64,000 bases of DNA from Euclidia mi (lineage: Eukaryota; Arthropoda; Insecta; Lepidoptera; Erebidae): the NCBI GenBank assembly GCA_944739405.2, contig OX123196.2:71447688-71511687 (forward strand), read 5' to 3'. Both the position numbers and the translations under genes were made by a program. Positions 22,501-28,103 of the stretch are shown piece after piece. The notes under the pieces were generated by a model that searched no databases, had not been told where the DNA came from, and was given only the letters and a program-made list of their open reading frames with translations. How positions within the stretch are numbered: the first letter of the stretch is position 1; every line of letters starts with the position of its first letter.

Positions 22501-24337
22501 ACTCAAAGTCGTTGTCACGTAAAACTTTCGCCCGTATACCGACTTTACAGGCAACCAATTTTTTACTTACGGGTGCTGTTGTCGCGGTTCTGCTGGTCGA
22601 TCACTAGCCCGGTTATCCTTCCTGTAACAAACATCGATATAGGTACACACATTAATGATAGAAATACCACAATAGCGAACATCGCTAATGTAAATGTTAA
22701 TGTAAATCAAAATGTAGAATACTTAATTAAGAAATTAACTTATTATCGAAGAATTCCAAATCATCATCATCCTAAAACAGTATCCCGGTTACATCCAAGA
22801 CGCCTTGGAGCCCAGGATACGCTTGCAAGTCTAACCAGATGTGACAGAATAGGTTTTTTTCAGGTTCCACTGAGCCGACTGTCGTCTGACCTCCGCACCC
22901 TAAGGGATAGCGGTATTCCATGGTTTTTGTAAAAGATCTTCATGAAAGACGGGATACTTGCGACCCTGGGATCTTGGACTAGGAGCGACGGTTTAACGGG
23001 CTCTCCAGGCAAGGAATAATTAGCAGATTAAAAAACGCACATACCTAACTTCGAAAATACAGTGATGCGTACCGTGGAATTTAACCCGATACTCTCTGAA
23101 TGGTAGTCTTATCAGACTGTATTAACACCAGTATCACCACTAGGCTGTTCTGATTAAACAATCTAGACATAATTTTATACCTACCTATCTAAATAAGTTC
23201 CCCTTTTAGATAGGTACATAAGTTCAATTCATCAACACTATAGAAGCATAGATTATAAATATTATAATAAACAATGGTGTGTTCCCCATTTCAAAACTAA
23301 ACAATAAATAAAACTTAAAGATGCGTGAAAATGCCTTTGTTTGTTTGTTTGTAGCGTCGTTGTGTTGTAGTGAATCATCATCAAGCATGGTCGACCACGG
23401 AACCAGTAACTATTTAGTAATCTGTGACGGAACATAGAAACTCGTGCGCGCGTAAATAATAATGCCATGAAAACCGGTCAGTCCAGTCGATGTTTGAAGC
23501 ATCGCTTTATTATTATTGTAGGATAGCTACTTTAATAAGTCATCTGTGAACATTTGTATTTCATTCATGTAAAAACGGCGCCATAACAAATAGATACCTA
23601 CATATTCATTATTCCTAACTGGCTGTAATTTAGGCATGGTGTTTAAATAAGTTGTTGAGATAACTTTATCTTAACCGTAAATGAAAAACGTAATACATGT
23701 AGGTATACTTAGGTATACCTACATGTATTACGTTTTTCATTCATAATTGTATTACCTTAATAAAACTGTATTCTATCATTATTCTACCATCTGTACCATC
23801 TATATCAAAAGTGTAACTTTACGTAAAGACTTAATGAGCCATGGGTGTTTTATACTGCTGCATATTATGAGAATTGCATCAAAATTGGTTCAGTAGTTTT
23901 GAACTTGTTAACTACATATTTTATTTGTTTAGATTTTAGAATCACAAGCCACAAAAACACAGATATGACACATTCATCAACATAATTAACACGAGTGTAA
24001 CTTTAAGTTACGTGTATGGATACAACATAAAACAATACAGTTAACATTAAGTACACTTACTTAATTGCTATACCAATATGGAGTTATTTTTCAACAAAAG
24101 TTATTTATTAGAACGTTAATTGTATTTGTTGTGAATTGTGACTGATATAAAATAACCAGTAATTTGTTGATATTAGATAAATAAATAGTAACATACAATA
24201 AGTTAACTTTTATAAGATAAGGTTAGAATTGTTCATTAAGTATAATCAAAACAAGCACAACTAAAAACAGACTGACCTAAAGCGAGTACTGTCACTGCCA
24301 GAATCACAATGAGCCTGGTCCGTTTGTCGAGCGCCAT
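1473..24337 (-). CDS. gene B: divergent Na+/K+-ATPase beta-subunit-like protein (nervana family), 7 coding exons
   Basis: Coding exons on the minus strand, in order: 24337-24277, 22621-22571, 17306-17199, 9364-9186, 8788-8699, 5568-5385 and 1582-1473. All seven have GT/AG borders, the phases match, and the total is 783 nt (260 codons plus stop). The family is the type II glycoprotein subunit that folds, delivers and modulates the Na+/K+ pump. Six ectodomain cysteines are in family positions (MIC, LVC, GPC, APC, VSC, IKC). The signature EGYLSPLVAL and the C-terminal IKCTAWAKNIE are present, as are likely N-glycosylation sites (DNNS, YNQT). Unusual points: the N-terminus is only MALDKRTR before a short hydrophobic stretch, and the cytoplasmic tail and PGLGFRP motif of gene A are missing. 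An in-frame TAG lies upstream of the ATG, which has a CACCATGG context. Exon 6 begins inside a 14-copy minisatellite, so splicing may be impaired. Confidence 0.82.
1643..1839. mobile_element. ~195-bp MITE with ~16-bp terminal inverted repeats (copy 1)
   Basis: It begins AGGTACAATCAAACAA and ends TTGTTCGACTGTACC, an imperfect inverted repeat. A second copy in the same orientation lies at 61562-61762 with clear identity throughout (for example TGGCTCGCTCATAGAGT and AGCACTGGAAGCGACGATGT). No target duplication is obvious. The family is not recognised. Confidence 0.6.
1840..2142. other. gene B intron 6, no gene seen
   Basis: Unassigned intronic sequence. Bases about 2022-2080 hold an imperfect inverted pair (CTTTGATTATAAACTTG and CAAGTTAATAATCAAAG). 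Confidence 0.4.
2143..2388. mobile_element. 246-bp hAT-type MITE
   Basis: The ends are TAGGGCTGCCATC and GATGGCGGCCCTA, inverted with one mismatch. They are flanked by AGCTAGAC and GCCTAGAC, an 8-bp target duplication with two mismatches. End sequence and duplication length fit the hAT superfamily. It contains repeated CCGG-rich motifs and no ORF. Confidence 0.6.
2389..2815. repeat. LINE 3' fragment interrupted by the hAT insertion (resumes at 5281)
   Basis: Bases about 2610-2815 contain ACTCACGTCTGTTTCCCGG, AGGGGTAGGCAG and ACGCCATTTGCAACGATCCT. The same text lies at 27452-27545. The sequence resumes after the hAT element at 5281 (CTTCCTCTTCGTCCTG), which shows that the hAT jumped into an older interspersed repeat. 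Confidence 0.55.
4585..4800 (+). pseudogene. RTE-type LINE reverse transcriptase fragment
   Basis: One frame reads ASFDSVPRTEYL and the next reads KGVPEAYINLIRDM followed by NADSVVRTA. These are the finger/palm motifs of RTE-clade reverse transcriptases, split by a frameshift near 4628. Only about 70 residues survive, so it is inactive. Confidence 0.6.
4941..5184 (-). mobile_element. CAT-tailed short retroposon (copy 1)
   Basis: A (CAT)n run is followed by CAGTCCACTGCTGGACTAG, TACCACGCTGGCCAAACGG and TTAATCAGTCACCACACGG. Read on the minus strand, the element ends in an (ATG)n tail as RTE-type LINEs do. A near-identical copy lies at 17346-17583. No coding sequence is present, so it is probably a SINE-like partner of an RTE element. 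Confidence 0.6.
5385..5568 (-). CDS. gene B exon 6, origin of the 140-bp minisatellite
   Basis: The exon runs from acceptor CCCCTGTAG to donor GCT|GTGAGT and encodes EANTVWVSCAGATPAD through EGYLSPLVALLFQRP. It includes the conserved VSC cysteine and the YFPY...YLSPL signature. The first 88 nt (5481-5568) plus 52 nt of intron form the unit repeated upstream to 7415. The copy here is the only one that continues into the rest of the exon. Confidence 0.82.
5481..7415. repeat. minisatellite, 14 copies of a 140-bp unit containing a splice acceptor and partial exon
   Basis: Units start at 5481 and every 140 bases up to 7301. Thirteen are full-length and virtually identical; the only change I see is G to C at 7247. 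The last diverges after about 7390, with TTGTCCGACTATACG in place of the usual text. Each unit carries, in gene B orientation, a pyrimidine-rich tract, an acceptor CCCCTGTAG and the first 88 nt of exon 6. It then runs into an in-frame TGA (TTG ATA TGA). Since 140 is not a multiple of three, use of an upstream copy would also break the frame. An assembly artefact is possible because the copies are so uniform. Confidence 0.9.
7416..7874. other. gene B intron 5, no gene seen
   Basis: AT-rich intronic sequence between the minisatellite and a MITE. I recognise no repeat family or coding signal. Confidence 0.4.
7875..8686. mobile_element. ~810-bp TIR element rich in TTTGACAAA motifs
   Basis: The left end CTATCATTTGACAAAAAA and the right end TTTTTTGTCAAACAATAG are near-inverted, and many TTTGACAAA / TTTGTCAAA copies lie just inside both ends. 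No transposase frame is seen. Its right end lies 12 bases from the exon 5 donor of gene B (GT at 8698-8697). Superfamily unknown. Bases 8195-8235 carry a GAGCGAGCGTAGCGAGCG motif. Confidence 0.5.
8699..8788 (-). CDS. gene B exon 5
   Basis: A 30-codon exon with acceptor ATTCCAG and donor ATT|GTACGTGG. It encodes NWKPEPYNQTDDLPANMPED, parallel to gene A's GWRPEFYNDTQNLPADMPRD, with a glycosylation sequon (NQT) at the same place as NDT in gene A. Confidence 0.82.
9186..9364 (-). CDS. gene B exon 4
   Basis: The exon has a CTCTCACAG acceptor and an AAG|GTAATT donor. It encodes AYHKKGSQPG, a cysteine pair in MICSYD and LVCDVD, then GPCSPD and APCVFLRLNK. These are the first four disulfide cysteines of the beta ectodomain, colinear with gene A exon 3. 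Confidence 0.85.
9452..10241. mobile_element. fold-back pair of AGGGTTCCGTACC repeats
   Basis: The left part starts AGGGTTCCGTACCTAAAAGG and the right part ends TAGGTACGGAACCCT, with CTGTCTGT / ACAGACAG runs and ATTTTCACAAATTATGTATT in both arms. Inside, a second terminus (TTGGGCAAGTGCGAGTCGG, about 9826) shows that two copies of one repeat lie head to tail in inverse orientation. A single copy lies at 33282-33804. This is a non-autonomous repeat common in Lepidoptera; the superfamily is uncertain. Confidence 0.6.
10646..11542 (+). CDS. LINE ORF1: coiled coil plus FP-type C-terminal domain
   Basis: The protein has 298 residues. Residues about 50-125 are a heptad-like, Glu/Lys/Asn-rich coiled coil, as in trimeric LINE ORF1 proteins. 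The C-terminal part (about 130-295) contains SEHLTSKAARLFYLAR, NYKFCWTNYGKVYVRR and IISEEQVHHL. This pattern is shared with the C-terminal domain of the baculovirus FP25K family and with many insect LINE ORF1 proteins. No CCHC zinc knuckle is seen. The expected role is RNA binding and particle assembly for retrotransposition. The ATG at 10646 is the first in a long frame, and an out-of-frame upstream ORF (10392-10661) overlaps it. Confidence 0.75.
   Translation: MENKLNANVTDPEMSISFSEEDKLNNQSTPPNYITQRSYRPEHVTKDSFHEFKEEIRKLLTYYNSSCKEELSDLKSTLKDIQQSNHNIESAINFLTSQNEELKKQITVLQNNEKENREYILFLENKIEDLQIGNRKTNFEIKNVPKKINENKQDLIDMITCLSDTIDCKISKNDIKDIYRVRSKKLDQTNTPIVIETCSALIKNDFLKMAKSFNVKNKSKLCAKHLGFKTHEDCPVFLSEHLTSKAARLFYLARDLSKSKNYKFCWTNYGKVYVRRNEQSPIIHIISEEQVHHLSLGD
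11564..12322 (+). CDS. stop-free frame between LINE ORF1 and ORF2, unknown product
   Basis: A frame of 252 codons fills the space between ORF1 and ORF2. It overlaps the ORF2 start by 8 nt (ATGAGTGA at 12315-12322), an arrangement suited to stop-restart translation. The protein would be hydrophobic and rich in Tyr, Thr, His, Asn and Leu. It shows a diverged internal duplication: YNLQKTYTNTHTY later recurs as YNLQTTYTNSTNTY, each followed by a hydrophobic block (LLNIMFIYPHTMLI and ILAYLIFTYPQLIF). Such a long frame is unexpected in sequence this AT-rich. Alternatives are a low-complexity repeat that lacks stops by composition, or a recently coding spacer. I recognise no domain. Confidence 0.35.
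   Translation: MFCLTIFVYGLTVYYLLLTFCYMLFVLFTYNYELCSDSISLTKYCITMHLFLLEKTKNVYVNWLCTSLLLDDIRCILYLIMYLHSHTSLTHIHYSSLKHGSPTIFMFSIYNLQKTYTNTHTYQHPNSIMFTLKHVQSMQLNKNNPLEHTFIPKYILLNIMFIYPHTMLIKCTCFVYNLQTTYTNSTNTYMHLDAMTYIPTFNIRSTQLNKLKHNNKEHICMLMYILAYLIFTYPQLIFTKIMYYTFIYNFNE
12315..15317 (+). CDS. LINE ORF2: AP-type endonuclease and reverse transcriptase
   Basis: The protein has 1000 residues. The N-terminal endonuclease (about 38-250) shows SQNIRSI (Asn44), TEC (Glu73), IYRSPS, AGDININ (Asp173), LDHFML and a final DHYTTLL (Asp243, His244). The reverse transcriptase (about 475-730) shows SAPGWDNIPISFLK, NNYRPISVLP, QYGFRRGRST, FLDLKKAFD, GVPQGSVLGP and the catalytic YADD (702-705). The C-terminal part (IKYLGVFLDQRLSW, QRSLLKIMYF) is typical of the jockey/CR1 group. 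No RNase H is apparent. The frame is unbroken, so the protein could be functional. Confidence 0.88.
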   Translation: MSDTIKKLNEIDNLEIARSFECDLTDLNKHLHVKSHDFTVVSQNIRSIYCNFDDFLLTLSSITFQTDIIILTECRINENKNIPQLQNYQSYFTRRQLNQNDGVVVYIKNTLKHKITEINLCQASCLQLDVLNNIILCIYRSPSNTNAESFISSLSTHLDALSSTNKNIIVAGDININIALKSNETYYEHKNRSHYLNILSAHGILSGHTLPTRDKNCLDHFMLKINKTKVIASIAILRTSTTDHYTTLLSLSKYNYKQIATKTKKTINYNEALEQLKTKNLAELLYSDDPTKLIELLIFKISESLKECTVTTNIPKSCRMIKPWMTPGLLRCIRNRNKLQKKLQANPYHETNKIIYVRYRNYCNNLIKKVKIKYERDLITKTANNNKLLWKTIKNITYSNKNNKTNTELRNLKSSPMSSANFANNYFVKIGKDLAENISQRTNNDFHSQEYLRNLPSQLNSFVLLHANHEEVNNVLINLKSDSAPGWDNIPISFLKMARSEIVPIITYLANLCFDKGIFPIPLKESIITPVYKGGDRDSINNYRPISVLPAVSKIMEKLINTRLLNYLTEFNILSAAQYGFRRGRSTEDAITALTSLVTEQLDKRYKSIAVFLDLKKAFDTVSVPILLHKLEKIGIRGTPLNLFKNYLSDRKQRVKLEDCVSEVAEVSYGVPQGSVLGPTLFLIYINDLCNISIKDANIFTYADDTAVVFAGRSWDVVRASAEHGLEILGKWLRNNILTLNADKTNYICFSVYNNSQPIHDLNIKLHSCNKDIYRSNCTCPTIQKVTQIKYLGVFLDQRLSWYRHLEHVAQRIRKLIWIFKTLRHVIPRTISGSGQTNRDILKETYISLAQSVLAYCIPVWGGAAKTNFIEVERAQRSLLKIMYFKKITFPTEELFQMTKLLSVRKLYILYTVLGKHKTLPYDPTNYSKRRKHVVAQVPSISTTFASRQYSTRSSQLYNFINKHLDIYSKSYYEIKKHVTYWLEIKNYEETEQLLQTEFK
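15350..15510. repeat. AT- and CA-rich microsatellite in the LINE 3' UTR
   Basis: TA-rich sequence gives way to a (CA)n-rich run at about 15450-15510, inside the LINE 3' UTR and before its T-run. Confidence 0.7.
15728..16204. other. gene B intron 3, no gene seen
   Basis: Unassigned intronic sequence immediately downstream of the LINE. I see no repeat family or ORF. Confidence 0.4.
16205..16370. mobile_element. 166-bp palindromic MITE
   Basis: The outer arms CGGATCATTCTCACTAG / CTAGTGAGAATGATCCG are inverted. An inner pair, CTCAGTAGTTCCAC and CATGGAACTACTGAG, forms a second hairpin within the first. It has no coding capacity. The likely class is a fold-back MITE; superfamily unknown. Confidence 0.6.
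16600..16830 (-). repeat. diverged SINE (relative of 38876-39175)
   Basis: GCGGCTTGGCAGACTTTGAA, CGAGAACATTACAGAACTTT and TTAAGCAAGCGAAA correspond in order to motifs of the SINE at 38876-39175, at lower identity. Confidence 0.45.
16998..17161 (-). mobile_element. tRNA-derived SINE
   Basis: On the minus strand it begins TGCCTCTATGGTTCAATGG (A box region) and carries GGTTCGATCACC (B box). A non-tRNA body follows, including GTGTAATATTACACC and AGACTCACGTCTGT... read inversely. It is the same family as 42586-42752. Its head lies 37 bases from the gene B exon 3 donor. The tRNA-like part does not fold as a full tRNA, so it is not called as a gene. Confidence 0.65.
17199..17306 (-). CDS. gene B exon 3
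   Basis: Acceptor TTGTCCAG, donor GAAG|GTAAGT. It encodes LEVIPTHLPDNLIMYNARDN and then FTWSKRIDDSLEG. This aligns with the FRPLPPDVRSTLIWY to YWEDQLMDFLS part of gene A exon 2, the stretch just outside the membrane. It carries a sequon (NNS). Confidence 0.78.
17346..17583 (-). mobile_element. CAT-tailed short retroposon (copy 2)
   Basis: It repeats the 4941-5184 element almost base for base, from CAGTCCACTGCTAGACTAG to TTAATCCGTCACCACACGG, in the same orientation. A shorter tail motif (AATCCGTCACCACACGG) recurs near 17783. Confidence 0.6.
17584..18070. other. gene B intron 2, no gene seen
   Basis: Unassigned intronic sequence, apart from an isolated retroposon end (TAATCCGTCACCACACGG) near 17783-17800. 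Confidence 0.4.
18315..18632 (-). pseudogene. Harbinger nuclease N-terminal fragment (left arm)
   Basis: The minus-strand frame contains RRLHVHPLIEQRAVAGDFVL, LRADKSKFFNYFRMSYRTFD and VPIPPIERL. These match the N-terminal region of HARBI1-type proteins (HPL..R...GEF, FF.YFRMS...F). The catalytic DDE part is missing. Confidence 0.65.
18810..19052 (+). pseudogene. Harbinger nuclease N-terminal fragment (right arm, inverted copy)
   Basis: The plus-strand frame reads IEQRAVAGEFVLLYGTLRAD, FNNFRMSYRTFDELLAKIQD and PIPPIERL. It is the inverse duplicate of the left-arm fragment with a few substitutions, and equally lacks the catalytic core. Confidence 0.65.
19440..20640 (-). mobile_element. LINE, 5'-truncated reverse transcriptase copy 1
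   Basis: The main frame 20612-19704 continues, after a frame break, into a C-terminal piece at 19635-19453 (HTVNTRHKYNLV). The same family recurs at 29161-30736, where the corresponding tail reads KVNTRNKHKLVG. The 5' half, including the endonuclease, is absent. Confidence 0.7.
19704..20612 (-). pseudogene. LINE reverse transcriptase (partial, 302 codons)
   Basis: The motifs, in order, are NFRPISVLPTRSKIFEKL, QFGFTRGRSSTDA, GIFCDLSKAFDCVHHDTL, GVPQGSILGPFLF, a catalytic LFADDTS, and FLGIMLDTKLQWDPHI. The catalytic Asp pair is intact, but both ends are missing (no endonuclease, and a frame break before the C-terminus). It is therefore a dead-on-arrival copy. Jockey/CR1 superfamily. Confidence 0.8.
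20717..22089. mobile_element. pogo/Tigger-like DNA transposon, internally deleted
   Basis: The ends GAGGAAAGGGACC and GGTACCTTTCCTC are inverted and flanked by TA (20715-20716 and 22090-22091), the Tc1/mariner/pogo target. TATGGAATAC motifs recur just inside the ends and near 20950, 21650 and 22050, possibly transposase-binding repeats. The minus strand holds a decayed transposase (21040-21560). Confidence 0.65.
21040..21560 (-). pseudogene. pogo-type transposase remnant: CENP-B-like HTH joined to a PHD-like finger, DDE core lost
   Basis: Reading across several frame breaks on the minus strand gives NVPRTTLFR, then GLHEMMCRDWQL and LKHPLNNRTAGRKW with GFLARHKEI. This is the pattern of the HTH-psq/CENP-B half of insect pogo transposases. 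After about ten residues it passes into ECIYCSRLFSEDKKGEEW, IQCIACRQWCHFL and FICDFC, the C-terminal cysteine-rich finger of that family. The whole DDE nuclease that should lie between is deleted, and stops are frequent. Confidence 0.6.
22092..22290. other. gene B intron 2, no gene seen
   Basis: Short unassigned intronic stretch between two transposons. Confidence 0.4.
22291..22520. mobile_element. 230-bp MITE-like repeat with ACGTGACAAC ends
   Basis: It begins ACGTGACAACGTC and ends GTTGTCACGT (inverted). Internal GGTGACACTTCAAGAAACTG and AGAGCGAG-rich text resemble a common insect repeat. No target duplication was assigned. Confidence 0.45.
22571..22621 (-). CDS. gene B exon 2 (51 nt)
   Basis: Acceptor TTGTTACAG, donor ACCC|GTAAGT. 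The only phase compatible with exons 1 and 3 gives RITGLVIDQQNRDNST, the outer end of the hydrophobic segment plus a glycosylation sequon. It is small and poorly conserved, so it is less certain than the downstream exons. Confidence 0.6.
22622..23679. other. gene B intron 1 (first part): interspersed repeat, no gene
   Basis: Bases about 22780-22990 (GTTACATCCAAGACGCCTTG, CTAAGGGATAGCGGTATTCC, AAGATCTTCATGA) are a repeat family also present near 27000-27240, 39345-39500 and 41800-42030. The rest of the stretch is unassigned. Confidence 0.45.
23680..23741. repeat. perfect 29-bp hairpin with 4-nt loop
   Basis: AATGAAAAACGTAATACATG continues to GTATAC, and the exact reverse complement follows after TTAG. 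All 29 base pairs match. Such a short-spaced perfect inverted duplication suggests a recent template switch during replication. Confidence 0.85.
23742..24276. other. gene B intron 1 (second part), no gene seen
   Basis: AT-rich intronic sequence without a recognised repeat or ORF. Confidence 0.4.
24277..24337 (-). CDS. gene B exon 1 with start codon
   Basis: It encodes MALDKRTRLIVILAVTVLAL and ends at donor TTAG|GTCAGT. The ATG has the context ACACCATGG, and an in-frame TAG lies 10 codons upstream, so this is the first usable Met of this exon. Basic residues followed by a hydrophobic run suggest either a short signal-anchor or a signal peptide. An alternative upstream first exon cannot be excluded. 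Confidence 0.65.
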
Positions 24338-25603
24338 GGTGTACCGGTGATGGTGATGGTGATGGTTCTATGTGGGTTTGTTTAGTCGTTGGACGTGTTA
24401 TCCTACTCGCACTCCGATGCCGACTGCAAACAAACACAAACCGTTCCGGATCGAAAGGTAAGCACAGATTACTAAAAATAGTTATTTCGACGTAAGCAAT
24501 CGGACGTTATACTTACCTTGCTCATTTTGGTACTTAACTTTTTATTATGGTTTTGGATCATTAAGTAAGTGATAAGTACTTAGTATCTTTATTATTATTT
24601 AATGCTTTATCTACAGTAAACTGCGAAAGTCGCTACACATGTCGAGATCTATAATAAATAATTGGTTAAGACGATATATAAGCATCCTAAATCACGATCA
24701 TTTAAATGAACTTTCTAACTGACTGTACCTTAAACACGCTTACTTTGGATACGAATTTGTAGAGCACGTTAAGCAGTGGTGTAGAATAAGCATAGTGGGA
24801 ACGCGTCGAAATATTGTTCATTCTCTGCGCATTTTCCAAACATTATTTATTATATGAACAGGCGACTCCTAGATCGCCTGATGAGACTCAATTCTAAGAT
24901 TGCCTTCAGTCAGCGCGCAGCGTTCCCCCTCGAGAATAGAAAGATTTCCATATGCGCTGTCTACCAAGGATTAGGTGCGCTCACTAAAAAAAATCTGAAA
25001 AGATAAATAAAACTGCTGGATCAGAGTGTAAATAAGACTATGGTGTGTACGTTACATCCGATAAATGCGATATCTTGCGCGCAATGTAACGCATGCAATG
25101 CTCGTAGGTCATTCGGGGTCACTGGAGCTGCTTGTCGTTTATCGTATCATAAAAAACAAGTATGATGTGTGTGTGAAATAAAGGCACTCTATGTTTATAG
25201 TTCGAAGTTTAGTCTTAGTTATCTGTGTAAAAATATATTAAGTTTGGATTATCGCTGTATTTATGTGAAGTATTTCTCTCTAAAGTTGATAAGTAGGTGA
25301 GGACCATCTTTGTCGAATATCGTTATTCTTGTTTGATAAATTATCTGAAACAATTAATATCCAGGTCCAAGTGTTCATGGCTGCCGAGACAGTTCGCCAT
25401 AGTGACCTCTATTTTTTTTGTATCGCAGTGTGGGTACAACTTACTCTCTCTCCACCACTCGACAAGTTGAGCTTGAAAGTTGTTCGGGCTACGTAGGTAC
25501 CTACTAAAAACCACCTCGGTGACTTTGATCTCCCACAATGGTGGGGCAACGTGAATCCACCACAGTGTGTATAGCATGCGCTACCTCGCTGAAGTGCAGT
25601 CCT
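24338..25603. other. upstream region of gene B, no gene seen
   Basis: It holds the presumed 5' UTR and promoter of gene B, including a (CAC CAT)n-like run just before the ATG. A SINE/LTR-like unassigned stretch lies at about 24800-25320. Short frames on the minus strand at 25341-25633 show no domain. Confidence 0.35.
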
Positions 25604-25960
25604 TATACAGGGTGTCACAAGACCCATCACCAAGCTGAAGTCTACTCGTCGTGGACATCATGCCAAGTCATACTAACCAAAAATACCTAATACCTGGGAA
25701 ACGATTTTTTTTAAGTTTTCACATTTTTTAAACCGCCATTAAAAGCGCGCGCGTGCAATGCTCTAAGACCTACTTATCCATCATAGGATCCGTGCATCGA
25801 TTTTGTACCTAATTAGAAAAATTCCATACTAACTTTGAGCCTCAATATCTCCTGAACCAGTAATTGCCCAGGTATGACGTGCCTAAATAAAAAATGTTCG
25901 TAGTGATTGGTACAACATGGGATTTCAGTTTTCGTTAAGGGTCTTTTTACACCCTGTATA
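25604..25960. mobile_element. 357-bp MITE with TATACAGGGTGT ends
   Basis: It begins TATACAGGGTGT and ends ACACCCTGTATA, a perfect 12-bp terminal inverted repeat of a type common in insect DNA elements. No transposase is present. Confidence 0.55.
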
Positions 25961-26659
25961 TCCTCTTGCGAGGCGCACGTGGAAATACCGACCCGTCTTC
26001 ACGGCTTACCCTGATCGGGTGGTGAGGTGCCCTTTCGTTTGCCGTCCGCAGGCTCATACCCTTGGGCCGGAGATCGTCATGCGCTCCATGATGCCCGGAC
26101 CTGTGGTTGAGAAAAGTGTGGAGGCGCCTGTCTCGCCATGCAGTCCCCTTGCTTGGCATTACTGCCTCGCAGAAGGAGACGGCAGCGCTCAAGGTACTCC
26201 TGCACACAGTAGCAATGTTCGAAGCGAGAGAGCATCGGTATCGAACGCCGTGACCAAGACATGACGTTGCTGTGCCCAAACAGGGCACTTCGCCAACAGC
26301 CGCGCGTATCCTATCCAGCCAATCTTGGCAGCAACCGGCCAAAGCGATCGTAACAGGTCAGCTGGGTCAGGCTGAAGATGAAATGCCTCTTTTCAGGCTT
26401 TTACTCTTCTCCAAAACGGCTCTTACGGCCTCTACGGTGGCGTGACTTCTCTTGCTCCAAATGAATTCCTGTCTGTCTTGGTTTGCACCCTAAAAACATA
26501 CTGCCAGCGCGCATGCAAATAGCAAGTGTTTAGTTATTGTTTAGTAATCAGGCCTCTAGAGATCAAGGATTCTGTTAATCGATTTTAAACTTTCGCGATT
26601 TGTATACATCATACAAAATAAATTAGCGGGTCTTAATCGCGTACAATTAATTTATTTAA
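25961..26659. other. GC-richer unassigned block
   Basis: Overlapping short frames on both strands (25917-26264 plus, 26342-25947 minus) look like shadows of an old, decayed retroelement. No domain can be named. The following 300 bases are AT-rich and featureless. Confidence 0.3.
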
Positions 26660-26990
26660 GGTATAATTACCTATTTGTTTCCGACGTTTCGCTCGTCTTG
26701 CACCTAGCGTGGTCGCGGAGAGACTGATGAAAGCTCAGCGCCGTCTTGTGGAAGTGCGGGTTTCGGCACCTACCCTCACTTGGTCACAACTGGGAGGATG
26801 GATATAGATTATCGGCTACTTGGAATCCAGTCATCAGCAAATGTAAACACCGCCACAGTGATAAATCTCAACAGTGTGTAGACGTCATTAGTGTAGTGTG
26901 TCGGAGTACCGACAGTGCGAACTTAAATAAAGACCAAGTGAGGGTCTTTATTTAAGTTCGCACTGAAGCCGCCGTTCCCGGTCATTAAGA
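26660..26990. repeat. Penelope-like terminal repeat fragment with a perfect 23-bp hairpin
   Basis: CCGACGTTTCGCTCGTCTTG followed by GCGTGGTCGCGGAGAGACTG resembles the CCGACGTTTCGA...TTCACGG repeat edge of Penelope-like elements, also seen at 46790-46835. At 26913-26965 CAGTGCGAACTTAAATAAAG (through GACC) is perfectly inverted around a 7-nt loop. Confidence 0.4.
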
Positions 26991-26999
26991 TCTTTGATA

Positions 27000-27451
27000 G
27001 TCGTTATAGGGCGTCAGTACCTTTCTGAGTACCTAAACTGACACTAGTCTTAACCATGGAATATCGCTATCCCTTCGGGTTGCGGAGGTCAGACAGGCAG
27101 TCCCAGGTTGAAACTGGGATAACGCTAGGAGGATGATTTCTAATAACGCATCTACTATTAAACTACCTTTTATTATCTCTGCACCACCATAGGTTGACGG
27201 GTAGAGAATGCCTAAGGCATTAAGTACGCTTAAGTACCACATTTTTTTAGTGCAAGAAGTAAAATAAATAAATCTCCACAGTTATTATTCTTTTTGTTTA
27301 TATTTGTAAACGATTTAAGCAATTAGGCACGCTGGTATATAGATATTGAACACAGTTAACTATTGATGTCATGCATACCTAGGACATTTTGTACCCAAAT
27401 ACTGCGCGAATAAGATCATAAGCAAGTTCTTAACGCACATATACGATCCAC
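27000..27451. repeat. interspersed repeat fragment
   Basis: The motif series GATCTTTGATAGTCGTTA, ATGGAATATCGCTATCC and CAGACAGGCAGTC recurs at 39345-39430 in the same order. No coding signal is seen. The remainder to 27451 is unassigned. Confidence 0.45.
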
Positions 27452-27560
27452 CATACATACATAGACTCACGCCGTTTCCCGAAGGGGTAGGCAGAACTAA
27501 GGAACGCCATTTGCAACGATCCTGACATTTCTCTCTTGCTTCATTCACTCCCGTGATTCA
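27452..27560 (-). repeat. LINE 3' fragment (same family as 2610-2815)
   Basis: GAAGGGGTAGGCAG and ACGCCATTTGCAACGATCCT match the fragment around 2650-2700. Only about 100 bases remain. Confidence 0.5.
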
Positions 27561-27887
27561 CTCCCATTAAACGCGCTTACATGCTCGCCACATTTTAGGC
27601 GCTTAAAACCGGACTAGCACCGATAGGCGTCAGTCAGTATGAACAGGAAGTGCATGATGCACTCTCTGTCCATATGATTCATATTCCATGGACGATAGAT
27701 GCACATTGCATGAGCTTATCAGCGCGTCTACGAACGTTTGGACTCACTCACTGAGCTTATTTTTATTTTATTTTATTACTGAGCTTATACGCGCGTATAA
27801 AGAAACTTGTCCGAAACTCCTGTTATGTTATAGTAAAAAATAACTCGGTACAAGTCTCTCACTTTCACAATTAGATACATCTTATAA
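27561..27887. other. no gene seen
   Basis: Unassigned intergenic sequence. Confidence 0.4.
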
Positions 27888-28103
27888 TCTTATACTAATA
27901 TATAAAGCTGAAGAGTTTGTTTGTTTGTTTGTTTGGTTGAACGCGCTAATCTCAGGAACTACTGGTCCGATTTGAAAAATTCTTTCACTGTTAGATAGCC
28001 CATTTATAGAGGAAGGCTATATGCTATATAACATCGCGCTATGAGCGACGGGAGCGGAGCAGTAGCCTTAAATAACGCGGGTGTAACCGCGGGCATCCTC
28101 TAG
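27888..28103 (+). mobile_element. 216-bp Helitron-like non-autonomous element
   Basis: It starts TCTTATACTAATATATAAAG and contains GTTTGTTTGTTTGTTTGGTT and TTAGATAGCCCATTTATAGA. It ends in a GC hairpin (GCGGGTGTAACCGCGGGC) followed by CTAG. It is flanked by A on the left and T on the right. A TC start, a hairpin plus CTRR end and A/T insertion fit Helitrons. Confidence 0.6.

Noticed and set aside
25917..26342. Overlapping ORFs of 115 and 131 codons
   Set aside because: They lie on opposite strands of a GC-richer block. Neither shows a domain, so they are probably chance frames in an old repeat.
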